Assembly: GCA_040219515.1 (NCBI GenBank)
Contig: JAVJSI010000009.1
Span: 301,457-365,456, forward strand
From: Acidimicrobiales bacterium
GTDB lineage: Bacteria > Actinomycetota > Acidimicrobiia > Acidimicrobiales > Aldehydirespiratoraceae
Length of the DNA stretch: 64,000 nucleotides
Direction of reading: 5' to 3'
Positions 1 to 9,344 of this stretch are shown in pieces. A model generated the notes under the pieces. The model was not told the DNA's origin. It saw nothing but the letters and a program-made list of their open reading frames with translations, and did no database searches. The translations under genes were made by a program, and so were the position numbers. Every line of letters starts with the position of its first letter. The first letter of the stretch is position 1.

Positions 1-2
1 TC

Positions 3-371
3 GACCAGGGCACCCTCGACTACGCCGTGAACCTCGTCATCGCCACCCGCGACCCGGGCAACCACGGACTGCCCGATCTCGTCGGGATGATCGAGTACGG
101 GGCCAGCCCGCGTGCCACACTCGGCCTGGTCGCCGCCGGGCGGGCGATGGCGCTGCTGCGGGGCCGCGACTATGTCGTGCCCCAGGACATCTTCGACATC
201 GCCCCCGATGTGCTCCGGCACCGTCTGGTGCTGTCCTACGAAGCACTGGCTGCCGAGCTGAGCATCGACCAGGTGCTGATTCGGTTGTTGTCGACCATTC
301 CGGCGCCGATGGTGTCCCCGACCACCCAGGACCCGGGGCGCACCGGCGACGCCGACTACCGGCCGGCATGA
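3..371 (+). CDS. MoxR-family AAA+ ATPase, C-terminal part (5' end outside window)
   Basis: The reading frame is open from the first bases of the window, so the gene begins upstream. About 122 residues remain. They include the segment IATRDPGNHGL followed by a helical lid region (GRDYVVPQDIFDIAPDVLRHR), which is typical of the end of MoxR ATPases. MoxR proteins are ATP-driven chaperones thought to act on partner VWA-domain proteins. The next two genes encode a DUF58 protein and a VWA protein, the standard partners, and the stop overlaps the DUF58 start (ATGA). The Walker motifs lie outside the window, so catalysis cannot be judged here. The family call rests on the lid sequence plus the operon. 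Confidence 0.85.
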   Translation, partial: DQGTLDYAVNLVIATRDPGNHGLPDLVGMIEYGASPRATLGLVAAGRAMALLRGRDYVVPQDIFDIAPDVLRHRLVLSYEALAAELSIDQVLIRLLSTIPAPMVSPTTQDPGRTGDADYRPA

Positions 372-1312
372 GCACGCTGCGCCGATCGGGCCCCTCCCCC
401 ACGACGACCGACACCGACGCGGCGCGCACCCGGGCGATTCTGCGCCGCCTCGAACTCGACGTCACCCGACGGCTCGACGGCCTCCTACAGGGCGACTATC
501 GCGGCCTCGTGCCCGGACTCGGGTCCGAACCCGGCGAGACGCGGGCCTACTCGGCCGGCGATGACGTGCGGCGAATGGACTGGAACGTCACCGCCCGCAT
601 GAACGAGCCCCACGTGCGCGAGTCGATCGCCGATCGGGAGCTCGAGACGACCGTGCTCGTGGACCTCTCGCCCAGCCTCGACTTCGGCACCGTCCGTCAG
701 ACCAAGGCCGAGCTGGCGACCGCCGCAGTCGCGGCCATCGGGCTACTCACCGACCGTGCCGGCAACCGGCTCGGCGCAATCGTCAACGACGGGGCCCGTC
801 TCCACGACATCCGACCCGGTTCAGGGCGACGCCACCTCATGTCGGTGCTGCACCGCCTGGCGACCACCGTTCCCCAACCGGGCGACTCGGCGCTGGTCGA
901 GGGACTCCATCGGCTGGCCGGGCCCGGTCATCGTGGCGGCCTCGCTGTCGTCGTGTCCGATCTCCTGCGTCCCGGCTGGAGCAGCGCGCTCCGTACCGTG
1001 ACGCTGCGCCACGAGACGCTGGTCATCGAGATCGTGGACCCACGCGAGCTCGAACTCCCCGACGTGGGGCTGGTCGACCTCGTCGATGCCCGCACCGGAC
1101 GGCTGGTCGAGGTCGACACCCGCAGCGCGAAGGTCCGCGCCCGGTTCGCCGAGGCCGGTCGAGCGAGGCTCGACGAGCATGCCCACGACGTCCGCGCCGC
1201 TCGCGCCGACCATCTCGTGTTGCGCACGGACCGGGACTGGGTGCTCGACCTGGCGAAGTTCGTCGACCGGCGCCGTCGTCGCCGACACCTCATCGCGGGG
1301 GCCGTCGCATGA
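368..1312 (+). CDS. DUF58 domain-containing protein
   Basis: This 314-residue protein carries the DUF58 signature around residues 58-85 (RAYSAGDDVRRMDWNVTAR). A VWA-like segment follows with a MIDAS-type DLSPSLDFG motif at 99-107. DUF58 proteins accompany MoxR ATPases and membrane VWA proteins; their biochemical role is poorly defined but probably concerns envelope protein maturation. There is no clear membrane segment and the C-terminus is Arg-rich (RRRRRR). The start overlaps the MoxR stop by 4 bases and the stop overlaps the VWA start by 4 bases, so the three are probably co-translated. Confidence 0.9.
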   Translation: MSTLRRSGPSPTTTDTDAARTRAILRRLELDVTRRLDGLLQGDYRGLVPGLGSEPGETRAYSAGDDVRRMDWNVTARMNEPHVRESIADRELETTVLVDLSPSLDFGTVRQTKAELATAAVAAIGLLTDRAGNRLGAIVNDGARLHDIRPGSGRRHLMSVLHRLATTVPQPGDSALVEGLHRLAGPGHRGGLAVVVSDLLRPGWSSALRTVTLRHETLVIEIVDPRELELPDVGLVDLVDARTGRLVEVDTRSAKVRARFAEAGRARLDEHAHDVRAARADHLVLRTDRDWVLDLAKFVDRRRRRRHLIAGAVA

Positions 1313-2295
1313 GCTGGTTCGGCGAGATCGAGTTCGATTCGGCGTCGCGCCTCTGGCTTCTCACGGTGGTCGGCGTCCTGCTCATCGCCTACGTCGTCGT
1401 CCAACGCCGGCGCGGCACCTACGCCCTGCGGTTCTCCGACACCTCGCTCCTGGACAACATCGCGCCGAAGCGGCCCGGGTGGCGTCGCCATGTCGTGGCG
1501 GTGCTCTTCCTGGCCTCCGCGTCGATGATGGTCGTGTCGTTCGCCGGCCCGTACCGCTTCGAGGTGCCGTTCCGGGCCACGGTGGTGCTCACGATCGACA
1601 CCTCGTTGTCGATGGGCGCCACCGATGTCGCACCCACCCGCTTCGATGCAGCGAAGCAGGCGGCCAAGGACTTCCTCACCGACGTGCCCGACTCGGTCGA
1701 CGTCGCTCTCATCTCCTTCGACGAGTTCCCCGTCGTGCAGGTGGCACCCACCGACAACCGCGCCGCGGTCGCCGCCGCGGTCGATGCCCTCGAGCTCGGA
1801 CCCTTCACCGGCACGGGCGATGCCATCGTCGCATCGGTCGGCACGATCGTCGACACGGGTCGCGCCGTGCGAGACGAGAACGGCGATCCCACGGCGGTCG
1901 TGGTCCTGCTGTCCGACGGTGAGCCCACCATCGGCCGATCCATCGACGAAGCGATCGCCGCCGCGGTCGATGCCGACATCGAGATCAGCACGGTGGCGCT
2001 CGGCACCCCTTTCGGTGAGGTCGAGATCGAGGACCCCGAGGTGCCGGGCACGTTCTTCAGCCAGCCGGTTCCGGTCGACGAGGTCACCATGGAGACCGTG
2101 GCGCTGGGGACCGGCGGCGAGTTCTTCACCACCGACTCGTTCACCGATCTCGCCGAGGTCTATCGCGACATCGGGACGGCGTTGGGCGAGGAGCCGGTCC
2201 GCAAGGACGAGGACGACTGGTTCGTCGGGTTCGCCCTGGCGGGCGTGGCGGTCACGGCATTGTTGAGTCTCACCTGGTTCCAGCGCCTGCCCTGA
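1309..2295 (+). CDS. Membrane-anchored VWA-domain protein (BatA/BatB-like)
   Basis: The 328-residue protein has two N-terminal hydrophobic segments (about 14-31 and 61-80), then a von Willebrand A domain with MIDAS motif DTSLS at 97-101 and a later LLSDGEPTIG segment. A final membrane helix spans about 303-325. This layout matches BatA/BatB-type proteins (aerotolerance operon style), which bind metal ions and act with MoxR ATPases. It is the last gene of the MoxR-DUF58-VWA run; the next gene starts about 100 bases downstream. Membrane placement is inferred from hydrophobicity. Confidence 0.88.
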   Translation: MSWFGEIEFDSASRLWLLTVVGVLLIAYVVVQRRRGTYALRFSDTSLLDNIAPKRPGWRRHVVAVLFLASASMMVVSFAGPYRFEVPFRATVVLTIDTSLSMGATDVAPTRFDAAKQAAKDFLTDVPDSVDVALISFDEFPVVQVAPTDNRAAVAAAVDALELGPFTGTGDAIVASVGTIVDTGRAVRDENGDPTAVVVLLSDGEPTIGRSIDEAIAAAVDADIEISTVALGTPFGEVEIEDPEVPGTFFSQPVPVDEVTMETVALGTGGEFFTTDSFTDLAEVYRDIGTALGEEPVRKDEDDWFVGFALAGVAVTALLSLTWFQRLP

Positions 2296-2399
2296 GTGTC
2301 CGCTGTCGTCTCAGGAACTGCCGATAGCGCAGTTTCGGTGCGATGAAGTCTGCCGAATCTGCCCTGGAACTGCGGATGTTGCCGGAGCATGATCTCTCC

Positions 2400-2900
2400 A
2401 TGGCTGCGACCCTCACCCCCGACAGCAATCACCATGTCCCCGCGACGACCACCACGCCGGCCGTCACTCGGCCGACGTCACACCATGTGTTGATCATCCT
2501 CCACGCCGAATTCGACAGCGACGACACCCTCGTCGAGTTCGCACAGCGTCTTGGGCCGGACGATCGCGTCACCCTGGCCAACATCCGCCCGGCCGGTGCC
2601 GCACCGATCCCCCCGAGCGGCGTCATGAGTGATCTCGGCATGATGATCTACCTCGACACTCGCGACACGTACAACGAAGAGAGTTCGCTCTTGGACATGC
2701 GGGTGTCGGCCCGGTCCCGACTCCTGCGCGAGCTCGGCGTCGACCACGAGGTCGTCACCGAGATCTACCACCGGTCGGTGCTCGACCGAGTCACGCAACG
2801 CGGGCTCCGCAAGGCGATCGGCCGGGCCGCACGTCATGCCCGGGCCGACGAGATCATGGTCGGCCCGGGCGCCATTCTCCAGTCGCAGAAGCTCGGCTGA
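2400..2900 (+). CDS. Universal-stress-protein-like hypothetical protein
   Basis: About 166 residues from the ATG at 2400. An in-frame ATG at 2343 would add 19 residues with weaker third-position GC bias, so the start is uncertain. After a Thr-rich leader, the core begins HHVLIILHAEFDS and ends KAIGRAARHARADEIMVGPGA. That pattern of an initial beta strand and a final helix-strand with a GPG segment resembles a universal stress protein fold. The classical ATP-binding G-x2-G-x9-G(S/T) motif is not clearly present. A role in stress response is only suggested. The gene stands alone between the MoxR operon and the convergent PucR-type gene. Confidence 0.6.
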   Translation: MAATLTPDSNHHVPATTTTPAVTRPTSHHVLIILHAEFDSDDTLVEFAQRLGPDDRVTLANIRPAGAAPIPPSGVMSDLGMMIYLDTRDTYNEESSLLDMRVSARSRLLRELGVDHEVVTEIYHRSVLDRVTQRGLRKAIGRAARHARADEIMVGPGAILQSQKLG

Positions 2901-3011
2901 CGCCTCAGCGAACTCGGGGCCGGTGACGGCCGAGATCCCCTCCAGGAAAGCCGCCCGCGGCAGTTGCCGGCCCCGAAGACCTCCCACACACCCCCCGTCG
3001 GCGGGGTCGAC

Positions 3012-4085
3012 TCACCCGCCGGGGTCGACCAGCGGACGGCAGCGCAACGCCAGCTCGAGGGTGAGCCGACCGTCCGGGTCGCGAAGCGAGTAGCCGGTGA
3101 GTTCGGCGATGCGGTCGAGGCGATAGGCCACTGACCGGGAGCCGAGCGACAGGTCCCGGGCGACGGCGGCCATGTTGCCACCGTGAGCCACGAACGATGC
3201 GAGCGTCTCGAGGAGGTCCCCGCGCCGGGACTGCACCAGCGGCGACAGGACCGAATCGACGAGGGCCGCCGCGACCACCGGGTCGGCGGCGAGCATGCGA
3301 TGAGCCAGCAGCGAATCGAAGACGGCGAACTCGTCGAGTCCGAAGATGCGGCTCAGGCGCAGCGCCTCACGGGCGTCGTCGTATGACCGGTGGATCTCGG
3401 CCAGACTCGTGCTGGGACGTCCGACACCACACCGCCACGCCCCGGTGTCGAGGGCGGCGAGCGACAGTTCCACGACTCGTAGCTCCGCCGGCGACGCCGT
3501 GGGGGCGATGACCACCAGCTGTCCGGCGGTGACGAACGTGGTCATCTCCCGGCCCGGGGCCCGAGACCGGATCTCGACCTGCACTCGCTCGTGGACCGGC
3601 CCCAGTTCGGACAGGGCCGTGGCGCTCTCGGCGACGAGCACGAGCTGCACCGGCTCGGCCGGAATGGCGGCCAGCCGGGCCCGCTCCTCGAGGTGCGTCA
3701 CGTCGCCGCGCCCGGTCAGCAGCTCGTGGATGACCTCCCGGCGCAGCGCCTCCTCCGCCTGGATCGAACGGCGTTGGGCGGCCTCGAAGCCGGAGGCGAG
3801 CCCGGCCACGGCGTTCTCCGACACCCGCCGCAGGGTGCGGCCGACCTCGACCGCCATGCCCGGCTCGGTTGCTCCGAAGACGTTCTCCCACAGTTCGGCC
3901 GCGCCGGCGAGATAGGCCTCGATCAGCTGACTGAGCGAACCGCCGGTCCCGTGGGCCGCTTCGCCGGTCGCGAAGATCTCCTCACGCTCCCCGATGGTGA
4001 GATCGCGTTGATCGTCCGCCGCGTCGAGCACGAGCTCGAATACCTGCGCCAGTCCCGGCGCAATCCACTCCGAACGCGTCGTCAC
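3012..4085 (-). CDS. PucR/CdaR-type helix-turn-helix transcriptional regulator
   Basis: This 357-residue protein ends with the PucR family C-terminal HTH: HGGNMAAVARDLSLGSRSVAYRLDRIAELTG, about 50 residues before the end, followed by LTLELALRC. The middle region resembles the GGDEF-like ligand-sensing part common in CdaR/PucR regulators, and the N-terminus is helical. Such proteins usually activate nearby catabolic genes in response to small molecules. The stop of the upstream-positioned GNAT gene overlaps this start by 4 bases (ATGA), so the two form one transcript reading leftward. The target genes cannot be deduced from sequence. Confidence 0.88.
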   Translation of the reverse strand: MTTRSEWIAPGLAQVFELVLDAADDQRDLTIGEREEIFATGEAAHGTGGSLSQLIEAYLAGAAELWENVFGATEPGMAVEVGRTLRRVSENAVAGLASGFEAAQRRSIQAEEALRREVIHELLTGRGDVTHLEERARLAAIPAEPVQLVLVAESATALSELGPVHERVQVEIRSRAPGREMTTFVTAGQLVVIAPTASPAELRVVELSLAALDTGAWRCGVGRPSTSLAEIHRSYDDAREALRLSRIFGLDEFAVFDSLLAHRMLAADPVVAAALVDSVLSPLVQSRRGDLLETLASFVAHGGNMAAVARDLSLGSRSVAYRLDRIAELTGYSLRDPDGRLTLELALRCRPLVDPGG

Positions 4086-4570
4086 AGTGGTTCACGACGC
4101 ATGCGGATCTCGTCCTTGCACGGGTCCGACGGCGGTGGCTGGAAGTCGCCTGTCGTCACGAAGCCGCATCGTTCGTAGAGCCGAACGGCGGCGTCGTTGC
4201 CCTGCGTCACCCACAGCTCGACCCGCGCATCGCCCGCCCAGGCGACAACCGCGCCGACCAGTGCCGCGCCGACGCCTCGCCCCCGAGCAGAAGCGTCGGT
4301 CCACATCGACACGAGCTCGATGGTCGCGTCGTCGGTCCGGTGACCGCCGACGAGTCCGACCACATCGCGGCCATCAGTGGCGAAGAAGGTCGCGTGATCC
4401 GGCCCTTCCGACCGCTCGACGGCCCATTCGTCCCACCGCCTCGACGGCAGTTCGGCCTCGGCGGCATGGGTGCTGCCGAATGCCGTCGGTTCATCGGCCA
4501 GCGCGCCCAGCCGGACCTCGCGCAAGAGCGCACCCTCGTCGGGCCGAACCCGTCGCGTCGTCACCGTCAT
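4082..4570 (-). CDS. GNAT family N-acetyltransferase
   Basis: 162 residues from the ATG at 4570. The frame stays open upstream to 4816, but that extension runs through the hairpin repeat at 4614-4693 and into the phytanoyl gene, so it is rejected. The acetyl-CoA binding motif A is present (SMWTDASARGRGVGAALVGA, about residues 89-108: the R/Q-x-x-G-x-G/A pattern), followed by LWVTQGNDAAVRLYERCGF, the usual C-terminal GNAT segment. The substrate is unknown. The stop overlaps the start of the PucR-type regulator. Expression from a promoter between the repeat and the start is likely. Confidence 0.88.
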   Translation of the reverse strand: MTVTTRRVRPDEGALLREVRLGALADEPTAFGSTHAAEAELPSRRWDEWAVERSEGPDHATFFATDGRDVVGLVGGHRTDDATIELVSMWTDASARGRGVGAALVGAVVAWAGDARVELWVTQGNDAAVRLYERCGFVTTGDFQPPPSDPCKDEIRMRREPL

Positions 4571-4613
4571 CGCCCCATGCTTGCGCACCCACCGCCGCCC
4601 TGCCGGGCTTTCA

Positions 4614-4693
4614 CCGTTGCATCCGGGAGTTCGGCCCCAGCCGAACTCCGAGCAACGCGCCGCGTTGCCGGGGTCAGACCCCCGTTGCAGTTC
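4614..4693. repeat. Three-hairpin intergenic repeat, copy 1
   Basis: About 80 bp holding three consecutive palindromes: GGAGTTCGGC-CCCA-GCCGAACTCC, GCAACGC-GCC-GCGTTGC and GGGGTCAGACCCC. It lies between the GNAT start and the stop of the PhyH-type gene. A near-identical copy in opposite orientation lies at 5879-5958, on the other side of that gene. Loops differ between copies while stems are kept. Whether it is a MITE/REP-like mobile element or a transcribed structure cannot be told here. Confidence 0.85.
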
Positions 4694-4725
4694 ACGTCGG
4701 ACCAACGGCTCCGGTGCCCGGATCG

Positions 4726-5808
4726 TCAGAAGAGAATCGGAATCTGGTCCCTTGGCGAGTAGCCCTCGTCGTTGGGCCGCATCATCTCGACATAGGTCGA
4801 CGGGCTGAGGAGCCATGTCTCGATCGCGTGGCGATCCTCGGTCATCTCCGGATCGATCGCGGTGCGGTGCAGGTTCATCTGATCGAAGAAGAGCGCGTCA
4901 CCCGGCTCGAAGATCGGCCGTACCAGCGCCCCCTCTGCCACCTTCTCGGCTTCGGCCGGACTGGTGGCCCAGGGCGAGAACGCGCCGTCGCCCGTCGGCA
5001 CGATGTAGTCGAGCCGCTTTGCGACCAGGTCCATGCCCGGCGCCGTATCGCCGCAGTGGGTCAACGGAATCCAGATGTTGAGCGAACGGATGCCCGAACC
5101 CATGAACGCGCCGTCCTGATGCCATCCTCCGGTGTTGCCACCGTGGGCGATGCGGCGAAGCGTTCCCTTTCTCCCGAGCAGTAGTGGCTCTTCGCCGAAG
5201 TACTCGCAGACGAGTCGATCGAGCCCCGTTTCCCGAAAGGTCTCGACGAGGTCGAACATGGTGGCGGGCGACTCGACCGTCAGGATCGACCCCCGGGAAC
5301 GCTTTCGTTCGCGGTCACTGGCCTTGTCGCGGGAGAACGGCGTGTACCAGCGCCGGGTATCCGCATCCTCATCGCCGGAGGCCACCACGTCGAACGACGA
5401 GAGCGCCCGGTCGATGTCATCGCGGAGCTCAGCGACGCGGCTCGAGCCGACGACGCCCCGAACGTGCAGCGAACCCTGATGGGTCATCGCGCTGCGAAGG
5501 ACATCGAGATCGAGATCGCTCGCGTCGATTTCGGGAAATGGCGTGCCCTCGAATCGGTTCGGCACGTGCTCGGGCCAGGGCGGCCGGGACTCGGGCCAGA
5601 CGAACGCTTCGGCCGCCGCCGACCGCAACTCGATCAGGCGTCGCTCCAGACGGTCGTCACGGGCCGCCCGGTTCGCAGCCGTCAAGGTGTCGATCGCGCC
5701 GCGGAAGTCGCCATCCTCGGCCATTCGGTTCGCGTCACGAAGGATCGACTGCGCATCGCCCGTGCTCTCAGGCTTCTGATCGGGTCGTTGTCGACGCCAC
5801 AAGCGCAT
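4726..5808 (-). CDS. Phytanoyl-CoA dioxygenase (PhyH) family protein
   Basis: 360 residues from the ATG at 5808, which is preceded by a good Shine-Dalgarno (GGAGGG, 5-6 bases upstream). The frame extends further into the repeat, and that part is rejected. The Fe(II)/2-oxoglutarate facial triad is visible: H230 and D232 in GGWHQDGAF, and H314 in FFDQMNLHRTAI with a following Arg for 2-oxoglutarate. About 80 N-terminal residues are helical and Glu/Arg-rich and not part of the catalytic barrel. The family hydroxylates lipids, CoA esters and many secondary metabolites; the substrate is unknown. It is a single gene enclosed by inverted repeats, so it may have been acquired as a unit. Confidence 0.85.
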   Translation of the reverse strand: MRLWRRQRPDQKPESTGDAQSILRDANRMAEDGDFRGAIDTLTAANRAARDDRLERRLIELRSAAAEAFVWPESRPPWPEHVPNRFEGTPFPEIDASDLDLDVLRSAMTHQGSLHVRGVVGSSRVAELRDDIDRALSSFDVVASGDEDADTRRWYTPFSRDKASDRERKRSRGSILTVESPATMFDLVETFRETGLDRLVCEYFGEEPLLLGRKGTLRRIAHGGNTGGWHQDGAFMGSGIRSLNIWIPLTHCGDTAPGMDLVAKRLDYIVPTGDGAFSPWATSPAEAEKVAEGALVRPIFEPGDALFFDQMNLHRTAIDPEMTEDRHAIETWLLSPSTYVEMMRPNDEGYSPRDQIPILF

Positions 5809-5878
5809 GGGTCCCTCCACGTCGGACAACGGCGAGGGTACCGAACACCACCGGTGCCGTCGACAGGTCGACCTGCCC

Positions 5879-5958
5879 GAACTGCAACGGGGGTCTGACC
5901 CCGGCAACGCTCCGCGTTGCTTGGAGTTCGGCTGCGCCGAACTCCCCGAATGCAATGG
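5879..5958. repeat. Three-hairpin intergenic repeat, copy 2 (inverted relative to copy 1)
   Basis: This is the reverse complement of the element at 4614-4693 with few mismatches. It has the same three stems (GGGGTCTGACCCC, GCAACGC-TCC-GCGTTGC, GGAGTTCGGC-TGC-GCCGAACTCC). It sits just upstream of the PhyH-type gene and abuts the stop of the thiolase-like gene at 5959. For leftward transcription it lies directly after the cassette A stop, so it could also act as a terminator. Confidence 0.85.
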
Positions 5959-7118
<1,160 letters not shown>

Positions 7119-7122
<4 letters not shown>

Positions 7123-8186
7123 TCCCCCTCCAGCACGGCGACCATGTTCTGTTGCAACACCGGTCCGGCCGTGGCGTGGACGACGGCACGATCGCCGTCG
7201 CCACGGGCGATGCGTTCGAAGGCCTCGCCGAATCGGATGTGACCGGCGGCCATCATCGTGTGGGCGGCCAGCGGGCCGCCCGACGGATTGATGTTCACCT
7301 CTTCACCCAGGCCCAACGCGTCGGTGAGTACGGCGTGGCTGGTCGTGAACGGCGCGTGGATCTCGGCGAAGTCGATCTTGTCGTCGTTGACGCCGACCTT
7401 GTCGGCCGCGATCGACGCCGACATCGCGGTCGTGAGATCCCGGGCGCCGAGAGTGTGGGCGTCGATGCGGTGATCGATGCCCCGGATCCACACGGGGCGG
7501 TCGCAGAGCTCGCGGGCCCGATCGCCGGCCGCCAGGACCATGGCGCAGCCGCCATCGGCGGAGGCCGGGATGTCGGACGGCCGTAGCGGGTCGGCCAGGT
7601 ACTCCTCGGCCAGGATCTCGTCGACCGTCTTCAGTTCGCTGCGCACCGCGTGGGGGTTCGACACCGCGTTGGCCCGCGAGCGTGACGCGATCTCGGCGAG
7701 CTGACGCTCGGAGACCTTGCCCGACTCGAGCAGCATGCGGGCGGCGATGCCCTCGATGGCGAAGGCATCGGGCCACAGCGGTGCCACGTAGTACGGGTCC
7801 ATCTGGGTGGCGAGCACATCGCGCAGCGAGCCGGGCGACGACTTGCCGTAGGAGTAGATGAACGCCGTGTCGACGTCGCCGCACTGGAGCTTCACCCACG
7901 CCTCGTAGAGCGCCCAGGCACCGTCCTGTTCGACGTGCGACTCGCTGATCGGCGGAACCGGCCCGGTGCCGTCGATCGTGGCGACGAACGAGAACGCCTG
8001 GCCGGCGAGGAAGTCCGACGAGCCGGAGCACGTGAACCCCATGTCCTGCTGGGTGAGTCCGACGGCGTCCTTGGCCGCCGCCATCAGCGGCACCATGAAC
8101 TCGACCTCGGACTCGGTGGGAATCGCCGCTTGCTGACGTTGGGCGAAGGAGACGATGGCGATGTCTCTCATACCGTTGTCGCTCAT
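7119..8186 (-). CDS. Thiolase-like protein, cassette A subunit 2
   Basis: 355 residues from the ATG at 8186. The frame is open upstream only through the DUF35 gene and that part is rejected. The start reads MSDNGMRDIAIVSFAQ. There is a Cys in FTCSGSSDFL near residue 55, and the His motif is kept (NPSGGPLAAHTMMAAGH). It is thus a partner that retains a His while subunit 1 does not. Thiolase-like pairs with DUF35 proteins usually act on CoA thioesters in sterol or fatty-acid breakdown. The start overlaps the upstream DUF35 stop (ATGA). The paralogue at 24700-25773 has the equivalent residues TIAGSCDYL and NPSGGPLAGDPVMATG. Confidence 0.85.
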
Positions 8187-8773
8187 TCGAGATCTCCCTT
8201 CTGCCCGATGGTCTCGATGTCGACGATGTCGACATCGGGCTCGCCGGTCGGCTCCCAACCGAGGATGTTCGTGGCCGCCATCTCGAGCTCGTCGTCGGGT
8301 TTCCAGACGGCCCGCACCCGCGTGCCGAGCTTCACGTCCTCGGGTTGGCAGTTGATGACGAGGCCCATGAGGCCGACGGACGCACCGTCGAGCAGGACCC
8401 AGGCCGAGACGTAGGGCGGCTCGAGTTCGGGCCGGCTCGCGATCGGCACCCGGGTGATGTTGAACGACTCGACATAGCCGGTGTCGGGCAACTCCACCGG
8501 ACCCTCGGTGAGGATTCCGGCGACGGGGCTGACCCCGCGGGGCGGCACGAAGACCTGACCCGTCTTCGGGCAGCGCTCGGCCAGGATCTTCTTGTCCTTC
8601 ATGCCGCGCAGATAGGCCGACAGAGCCTCGCCCGGCGTGTACGTGTATTCGATGCGGATCGGGGTGCGCACGCTCTGCACCCGCTCCACGCCGGCGATCG
8701 AGTCGGGCACCGTCACCTCGACGTCGAGGCCGGCGGGGCGACTCGAGGGGTCCTGGCTCTTCGAGTAGGTCAT
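8183..8773 (-). CDS. DUF35 / OB-fold acyl-CoA-associated protein (cassette A, second half)
   Basis: 196 residues from the ATG at 8773. The DUF35 layout is visible: an N-terminal helix (GEALSAYLRGMKDKKILAER), a degenerate zinc-ribbon region (RCPKTGQVFVPPRG, only one Cys instead of paired CxxC motifs), then an OB-fold barrel. DUF35 proteins bind thiolase-like or hydratase partners and help hold acyl-CoA substrates. The sequence aligns with the C-terminal half of the fused protein at 25773-26780. The start overlaps the preceding gene's stop (TGATG), so the two DUF35 proteins are probably made in equal amounts. Confidence 0.85.
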   Translation of the reverse strand: MTYSKSQDPSSRPAGLDVEVTVPDSIAGVERVQSVRTPIRIEYTYTPGEALSAYLRGMKDKKILAERCPKTGQVFVPPRGVSPVAGILTEGPVELPDTGYVESFNITRVPIASRPELEPPYVSAWVLLDGASVGLMGLVINCQPEDVKLGTRVRAVWKPDDELEMAATNILGWEPTGEPDVDIVDIETIGQKGDLE

Positions 8774-9219
8774 CAGGACTCCTCGGACGGGACGAAGCCG
8801 GCGATGTCGGCGATGTGGCCGTGTCGCTCGTCTCGCCACTGGACGGTGACCCGCATGCCGGAGGACATGTCGGCGGGGCCATCGACGAACACCGCGTGCA
8901 ACATCGGCGTGTCGGCGCCGTCGAGGGTGATCAGCGCCCATGCGACATCGCGGTCGAACGGCTGTTGGGGCCGAGGCGGACCGCCCCAGCTCCAGGACAC
9001 GACAGTGCCGGTCTGGCCGACCTCGACCATCTCACCGAGCGGCGAGGCGTCGAGAGGGTCGTACTCGAGGGGCGGACACATCACCGTGCCGTCGGTTCTC
9101 TTGACCCCGAGCACCACGCCCTCACGTAGCCCGGTGAGGAACGCCCCCACGACAGGCCCGGTGGTGCGGGTGAAGGGGTACTCGAGCACGAGAGGTGCTT
9201 GCAGTACGTCATCGGCCAT
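8773..9219 (-). CDS. DUF35 / OB-fold protein (cassette A, first half)
   Basis: 148 residues from the ATG at 9219. An ATG at 9258 is possible but its extra codons look non-coding. Key segments are LEYPFTRTTGPVVGAFLTGL, CPPLEYDP and a barrel ending VTVQWRDERHGHIADI. It corresponds closely to the N-terminal half of the 335-residue fused protein at 25773-26780 (FPYTRTTGPIIGPFLTGL there). There is no full zinc ribbon. It is the first gene of the leftward cassette A operon, and a hairpin repeat lies just upstream. It is probably a structural partner of the thiolase-like subunits on CoA-ester substrates. Confidence 0.83.
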   Translation of the reverse strand: MADDVLQAPLVLEYPFTRTTGPVVGAFLTGLREGVVLGVKRTDGTVMCPPLEYDPLDASPLGEMVEVGQTGTVVSWSWGGPPRPQQPFDRDVAWALITLDGADTPMLHAVFVDGPADMSSGMRVTVQWRDERHGHIADIAGFVPSEES

Positions 9220-9271
9220 GGCCGCCGAACCTAGTGGTGCCCGGCCGCCGTCCCCCAACCCGGAGAAGGGA

Positions 9272-9338
9272 CGCTGGGGTCAGACCCCCGCTGCAACTTT
9301 GCGCCCGCCGCAGTTGGGACGGGGGTCTGACCCCAGCG
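9272..9338. repeat. Large inverted repeat with the GGGGTC/GACCCC palindrome
   Basis: Two perfect 19-bp arms (9272-9290 and 9320-9338; one arm is CGCTGGGGTCAGACCCCCG) are separated by 29 bases. Each arm contains the same GGGGTCxGACCCC core as the repeats near 4.6 and 5.9 kb. It lies directly after the stop of the leftward amidohydrolase gene and before cassette A. It could terminate transcription or be a related mobile repeat. Confidence 0.8.
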
Positions 9339-9344
9339 CTGCAA

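Noticed and set aside
4571..4816. N-terminal extension of the GNAT gene
   Set aside because: It runs through the hairpin repeat and into the PhyH-type gene; the ATG at 4570 begins the real domain.
5809..5955. N-terminal extension of the PhyH-type gene
   Set aside because: The added codons come from the repeat, and ATG 5808 has a strong ribosome-binding site.
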